DNA of 56,812 bases, taken from the NCBI GenBank assembly GCA_021200955.1, contig JAJQFU010000140.1, positions 1-56,812 on the forward strand. The letters run 5' to 3'. Position 1 is the stretch's first letter, and each line of letters begins with the position of its first letter. A program made the position numbers and the translations under genes. Below, in pieces: positions 53,801-56,812 of this stretch. Origin of the DNA: Clostridiales bacterium (GTDB taxonomy: Bacteria; Bacillota; Clostridia; Lachnospirales; CAG-274). The notes under the pieces are model-generated. The model was not told where the DNA came from and ran no database searches. It saw only the letters and a program-made list of their open reading frames with translations.

Positions 53801-55015
53801 GGCAACAGTAGCTACAGTAATGTCCTGTGTATTTGCATTGCCCTCTTCAAAGAAGATTGTTCCGCCATCAGTAATTTCATAGTCGTTTACGCCTGTCATA
53901 GAAGCCGCATAAGTAACGCCCGAGTCAAGCTGAACACTGTATGTAAGACTGCTGCCTACATTAATAGTCTGAGTGTCGCTTTCGTCATTGTCTGTGGGTG
54001 TAAGTGTAAGAATAAGCTTAGATGTGTCATAGTCACTTGCAAAGCCTACGAGGCTGCCGCTTAATGTATAAGATGTTTTAACCTCCGATGTTAAGTCGGC
54101 TGTTAATGTGCCTGCGGCAACATCTGAAGTGCTTACTGTTACATTCTTTGTGGAGTTTGTAATACCATAGCCTACAACCCCTGTCATAACAGCCTTGTAT
54201 GTATAGCCTGCCGAAAGAGAAGCTGAATATGTGTTTCCGACCATAGTTGCTTCTGTTTCTTCAAGAGTTGTCTGGTTCTGGAATTTAATTCCGTATGTGC
54301 CTTCGGGAAGAACGCCGCTTACAGTACCGCTGACTGTAATAGCGGGTATTCTCATAACTCTGAAGGTTATGGGCTTGCCGTTGTTTGTTGTTGTCATATA
54401 AAGCTGATAATCCGCATCATATTTAGCTATAAATGAATTTTTGGTAGCCGTTGTAAATGCCTCGGATTCATCGCTTTGTTTTCCGTCAGCGGTAAATGTG
54501 CCGTCGGAATAGCTGCCGGACAGAAAAGCAACCGTATCACCCACAGTGAGGGTGTTGCTCCAGCCCGAATAAATAGTAATTACGTCTCCTGCTTTAACAT
54601 CTTTAATATAAAAGCAGCGTCTTGTATTTCCGCCTGTACCGTTGCAGTAATAATATCCCTTAGATGTATAATCATCGTCCGAATATTTGCCGCTGTCTGT
54701 TCCGACAGCATTTGATGATGAATTATAAAATCTGTCATTTGCAACATAATTAAGGGTCAAGTCACCGAAATCTACATTGCCTGCAGATGAGGGCTTGCCG
54801 CCTGTTGATGAAATGCTTTCCATAAAAGCAAGATAGTTTGCTTCTGTGATGTTGTTGGTATAATAGCTTCCGCTTTCAGCCACAAAGCCGAAATCCCAAA
54901 CATCGATATTCCTTGTGTCGGCATAAGCCGAAACAAAGACGTTTGAAAGACAGCAGCTGACAGCTATAACAACCGCCAAAACTCTGATTACAAACCTTTT
55001 TAAGCTGTTTTTCAT
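50852..55015 (-). CDS. Secreted pectin methylesterase (CE8) / rhamnogalacturonan acetylesterase (CE12) with dockerin
   Basis: A 1387-aa paralogue of the 33569 gene product. Signal peptide at 1-32; beta-rich N-terminal modules at about 35-500. The CE8 domain spans about 505-860, with GSQDTLY (D688), GQTDFIFG (D711) and GRPWG (R777). An Ig-like linker follows. The SGNH CE12 domain spans about 985-1290, with AGDST (S996), GGRS, GHND and DGTH (D1227, H1230). After an Asp-rich linker, a type I dockerin (about 1325-1385) has two calcium loops, DFNGDGVVDGED and DINGDGVITALD. It thus replaces the long tandem repeats of its paralogue with a scaffold-binding module. AAGGAGG lies before the ATG. All catalytic residues are present. 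Confidence 0.94.
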   Translation of the reverse strand: MKNSLKRFVIRVLAVVIAVSCCLSNVFVSAYADTRNIDVWDFGFVAESGSYYTNNITEANYLAFMESISSTGGKPSSAGNVDFGDLTLNYVANDRFYNSSSNAVGTDSGKYSDDDYTSKGYYYCNGTGGNTRRCFYIKDVKAGDVITIYSGWSNTLTVGDTVAFLSGSYSDGTFTADGKQSDESEAFTTATKNSFIAKYDADYQLYMTTTNNGKPITFRVMRIPAITVSGTVSGVLPEGTYGIKFQNQTTLEETEATMVGNTYSASLSAGYTYKAVMTGVVGYGITNSTKNVTVSTSDVAAGTLTADLTSEVKTSYTLSGSLVGFASDYDTSKLILTLTPTDNDESDTQTINVGSSLTYSVQLDSGVTYAASMTGVNDYEITDGGTIFFEEGNANTQDITVATVATYSVSGGFLGLTQTRGVYETLNVTPSAITFTNVDDGYVYSGTCADGAYSASLRDGDYSVEITLTDYKTSNHVVVNGGAVTKSLLLEYTGAEAAVEYSSDIYVGSSRAYTTLQAAVDAVGNMTRSNNDRVTIHIDPGTYRAQTIIDVPNITIINDSEDEDVVLTWYYGIGYTYYSCHDGYYDPYYDYDQYEKGTPSRWGAATYVKSGGTGFKAENIYFEASFNKYMTDEEVADGVELADGAGLTTVRTISTDVTTRAATERSAAFAIEADDSEFLGCTFYGSQDTLYTGGGTVDVYYKNCKIIGQTDFIFGDGNCVFDGCELQWAGYSANSTGGYLTAAKDDAANGYLFRGCIVTGQEDEDSSMVVTGGYFGRPWGASAKVTFANTKLSHSDYITSAGWYEMSGAKPENANFKEYNTTYLGEAVDTSGRVVAASSLLDTSVYNALSYLNGFVPTYYSADQATTPEFTTDPYLTSNGDLNAPNIGNTLTVNYGLNTGSDTDVSRIDWYRVDTSGNEELILTTAANVGASYQALSADAGCYLKAYVTPMTIDGYVGETKSIIMANTLSSTWIDPSNPNEPEPGTGINVFLAGDSTVKDYSANGMYNGGKIEDKGSWGEFLQDFLNEDYVTVLNYANGGRSTRNFMNEGSLAKIEAAIGEGDYFFIQFGHNDCANQSGYLADRYVPLGEPDANGIYPTTAPADGYTVGNYTYDCGATFKWYLLQHINVARDAGATPVLVTPVSRRQFNSDGTIKNHHDSTDTTTGTQVTSGNAYVEAYYQLAEEENVLLIDGFELTKTLLEQAYADDPDAASGSSPYANVLFCSGDGTHYSKTGGVIQAGQFAEAIKALGVTLSNYVISPSGCEGISTTGASNFTITKTGVFTALDNDFVYSEYWSDYGQTLFDSLSADTGDDDDDDPTEPAESEYDFNGDGVVDGEDADEILLYTLNKYAVSDSFDETAADINGDGVITALDASILAQMILDGEV

Positions 55016-55058
55016 AAATTTTCCTCCTTTTATTAATGATATGTTACAACTTAATTAC

Positions 55059-55087
55059 ATTTTATCATAGTTTTTCAAAAAACGCAA
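55059..55087 (-). promoter_or_regulatory. Predicted promoter of the dockerin esterase gene
   Basis: On the minus strand TTGCGT (55082-55087), 17 nt, TAAAAT (55059-55064), about 40 nt before the start codon. Upstream of it TTTTTGTGCAAAATTTAA partly resembles the reverse of the TTGTTAAAATGCACAA motif of the PL9 promoter. Confidence 0.55.
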
Positions 55088-55286
55088 CTCCGTTTTTTAA
55101 ATTTTGCACAAAAACCTTTCATCATTTTTTAATTTATTGTGAAAATCGAATCCTGCTTACCTCACCGGCCTGTTTATTTCATTCTTTCTTTAAAAATAAA
55201 CCGCAAAAAATAACTTTCCTATCTGAACACAGATCAAAAGTCAAGGTTTTGAAAAGAATTTATATTTTTAAATTTTGCGAAAATCA

Positions 55287-55315
55287 TTGAAAATATTTTT
55301 AAATTGAGTTATTAT
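55287..55315 (+). promoter_or_regulatory. Predicted promoter of the 5'-nucleotidase gene
   Basis: TTGAAA (55287-55292), 17 nt, TATTAT (55310-55315), about 50 nt before the start. The intergenic stretch 55088-55286 is AT-rich with no gene. Confidence 0.6.
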
Positions 55316-55367
55316 AAATTCAGCAGACAGATTGTTAAGCGAAGCAAAAGAAAGGAGCTTGAAGAAA

Positions 55368-56762
55368 ATGGTTTTTAAAAGAAGGCTTTTTGCACTGCTG
55401 TGTGCAGTGTCGGTTATGACGGCAATGATGCCGGAGGCAGCTTATGCGAATGATAATGATGATATTGTTATATTGTTTGAAAGCGATGTTCACTGTGAAA
55501 TCAGCGGCTATACAAAGCTCGCTTCTCTCAAAAAGGAAGCCGAAGAAAAGACAGACTATGTGTCGGTGGTTTCCTGCGGCGACTTTATTCAGGGCGGACC
55601 CATAGGAGCTGTTTCCGATGGGGAATATATAATTGAAATTATGAATGCCGTAGGCTATGACGCTGCTGCTTTGGGCAATCACGAATTTGACTATACTATT
55701 CCGAGACTTGCGGAGCTTACGGATATGCTCAGCGCAAAAACCCTTTCATGCAATTTCATTACAACAGACAATAGTGAATTGGTTTATGACCCCTACACAA
55801 TAATTTCTTATGGTGACACAGACGTGGCATATATTGGAATAACCACCCCCGAAAGCATATCAAAGTCCACTCCTGTTTATTTCACCGATGAAAACGGCGA
55901 ATATATATACAGCTTCTGCGGCGATAATCTTTATGAAACAGTTCAAAACTCTATTGACGCAGCCAAAGCCGACGGGGCAGACTATATTGTAGCCCTTTCC
56001 CATTTGGGAACGGAGTATGTAACGGATGAGTGGACGGCTCAGGAGGTTGCGGCGCATACATCGGGCATAGACGTAATGCTTGACGGCCACTCTCACAGCG
56101 TTATTGAAGGTGAAACCGTTCCCGATATGAACGGCGATGATGTTTTGATTTCCTCCGTAGGCACGAAATTCGAATATATAGGCTGTCTTACCATAAATTC
56201 AGAGGGTGAATTTAAAACGGAGCTTATTGAAACCGCTTCATATGAGGGCGAGGACGAAGCTGTCAGTAAGGTCGTCAGTAATATTGAAGCGGAATATTCC
56301 GCTATGGGCGGCAGAATTGCGGGGCAAAGCGATGTCACACTTACTACCCTTGACGAAAGCGGAAACCGTGCCGTAAGAAATGCAGAAACAAATATAGGTG
56401 ATTTCTGTGCCGATGCCTTCAGAATTGAGCTTAATGCGGATATAGGAATTATGAACGGCGGAGGAATCAGGGGCGACATAGCTGCCGGAGATGTAACATA
56501 TAACGATATTTTGGGTATGTTTCCATACGGAAACCTTGTCTGCTCGGTTGAGGTTTCGGGACAGACAGTCCTTGATATGCTGGAGCACTCGGTTAAAAGC
56601 TCTCCCGATGAAGCCGGAGGCTTTTTACAGGTGTCGGGAGTTAAATTTAATGTAAACACAAGTATTGATTCTCCTGTTATTGTTGACGAAAACGATATGT
56701 TTATTGAAATTAAGGGCGAACGCAGAGTAAGCAATGTAAAAATTCTTAACAGCGAAACATGA
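55368..56762 (+). pseudogene. Secreted 5'-nucleotidase / 2',3'-cyclic phosphodiesterase, truncated
   Basis: An exported nucleotidase of the UshA/YfkN type. The ATG at 55368 has AAAGGAG 10 nt upstream; an in-frame upstream start at 55332 lacks one. Signal peptide at about 1-27. The metallophosphoesterase domain has ESDVHCE, CGDFIQGG, LGNHEFD, ALSHLG and DGHSHS. The C-terminal nucleotide-binding domain begins (NIGDFCADAFR, MNGGGIRGDI, FPYGNLV) but stops at residue 464, within the strand after VSNVKILNSET. Family members continue at least 50-100 residues more. The stop TGA coincides with the start of an insertion-sequence-like end at 56760. The active site is intact, so partial function is possible. 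Confidence 0.78.
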
Positions 56763-56812
56763 ACCATAGTCAATAAAGTAGACAGAAAAAGAGAAAAATT
56801 TTACCTACCGGG
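56760..56812. mobile_element. Probable insertion-sequence end (IS3-like)
   Basis: From 56760 the sequence TGAACCATAGTCAATAAAGT abruptly replaces coding sequence, and continues AGACAGAAAAAGAG. A TG-initial end with CAATAAAGTAGACA resembles left ends of IS3-family (IS150-type) elements as I remember them. Only 53 bp are in the window, so no transposase is seen. Confidence 0.5.

Noticed and set aside
1..56812. tRNA or rRNA genes
   Set aside because: None was recognised by eye; a tRNAscan/Infernal run would be needed to exclude one firmly.

Overview
The window looks like chromosomal DNA from an anaerobic, low-to-medium-GC Clostridia (Bacillota) bacterium specialised on pectin. The evidence is the housekeeping gene order, a T-box leader on trp, a TPP riboswitch on thiC, consensus TTGACA/TATAAT promoters, strong AGGAGG-type ribosome sites, and secreted enzymes carrying S-layer-homology (SLH) or dockerin domains. 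Very large modular pectinases together with a 2-keto-3-deoxygluconate-type kinase suggest a human-gut pectin degrader such as Monoglobus. That genus assignment is inference from gene content, not a database match.

Layout. 1-6.1 kb (minus): a run pyrH - small ORF - frr - uppS - cdsA - dxr - rseP - ispG (cut by the window edge), for UMP kinase, ribosome recycling, lipid-carrier, phospholipid and isoprenoid synthesis. 6.2-12.0 kb (plus): a 1914-aa SLH-anchored family 9 pectate lyase, bracketed by two inverted copies of a dispersed palindromic repeat. 12.3-18.0 kb (minus): trpEGCFBA, without trpD, behind a consensus promoter and a Trp-specific T-box. 18.3-19.6 kb: a small DUF6514-like gene, a PBECR4-like protein, and a strongly promoted structured leader of unknown class with two 30-bp direct repeats. 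19.6-25.1 kb (minus): a membrane-anchored protein, uvrB and uvrA. 25.2-28.1 kb (plus): methyltransferase, hslO, and a kdgK-like sugar kinase followed by a MITE-like palindrome. 28.3-33.2 kb (minus): a Gld-type ABC export module. 33.5-40.0 kb (plus): a 2092-aa pectin methylesterase/rhamnogalacturonan acetylesterase and a 46-aa peptide. 40.2-42.3 kb (plus): a 2-hydroxyacid dehydrogenase and a 6-phosphofructokinase. 42.4-43.5 kb (minus): a YibE/F membrane protein. 43.7-48.9 kb (plus): a secreted metallophosphatase and a dockerin-bearing PL1 pectate lyase. 49.0-50.5 kb (minus): thiC with its riboswitch. 50.9-55.0 kb (minus): a second methylesterase/acetylesterase, ending in a dockerin. 55.4-56.8 kb (plus): a 5'-nucleotidase cut short by what looks like an insertion-sequence end.

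How it fits together. The CE8 domains should de-methylate homogalacturonan, the CE12 domains should de-acetylate rhamnogalacturonan, PL1 and PL9 lyases should cut the backbone, and the kinase should phosphorylate 2-keto-3-deoxygluconate from the unsaturated products. Retention differs: SLH for PL9, dockerins for PL1 and one esterase, and uncharacterised tandem repeats on the other esterase. Promoter regions of PL9, PL1 and the kinase share sequence, suggesting one pectin regulon. The least explained items are the 19.3-19.5 kb leader RNA, the shared promoter motif, the tandem repeats at the end of the 2092-aa esterase, the 46-aa peptide, and the missing trpD.
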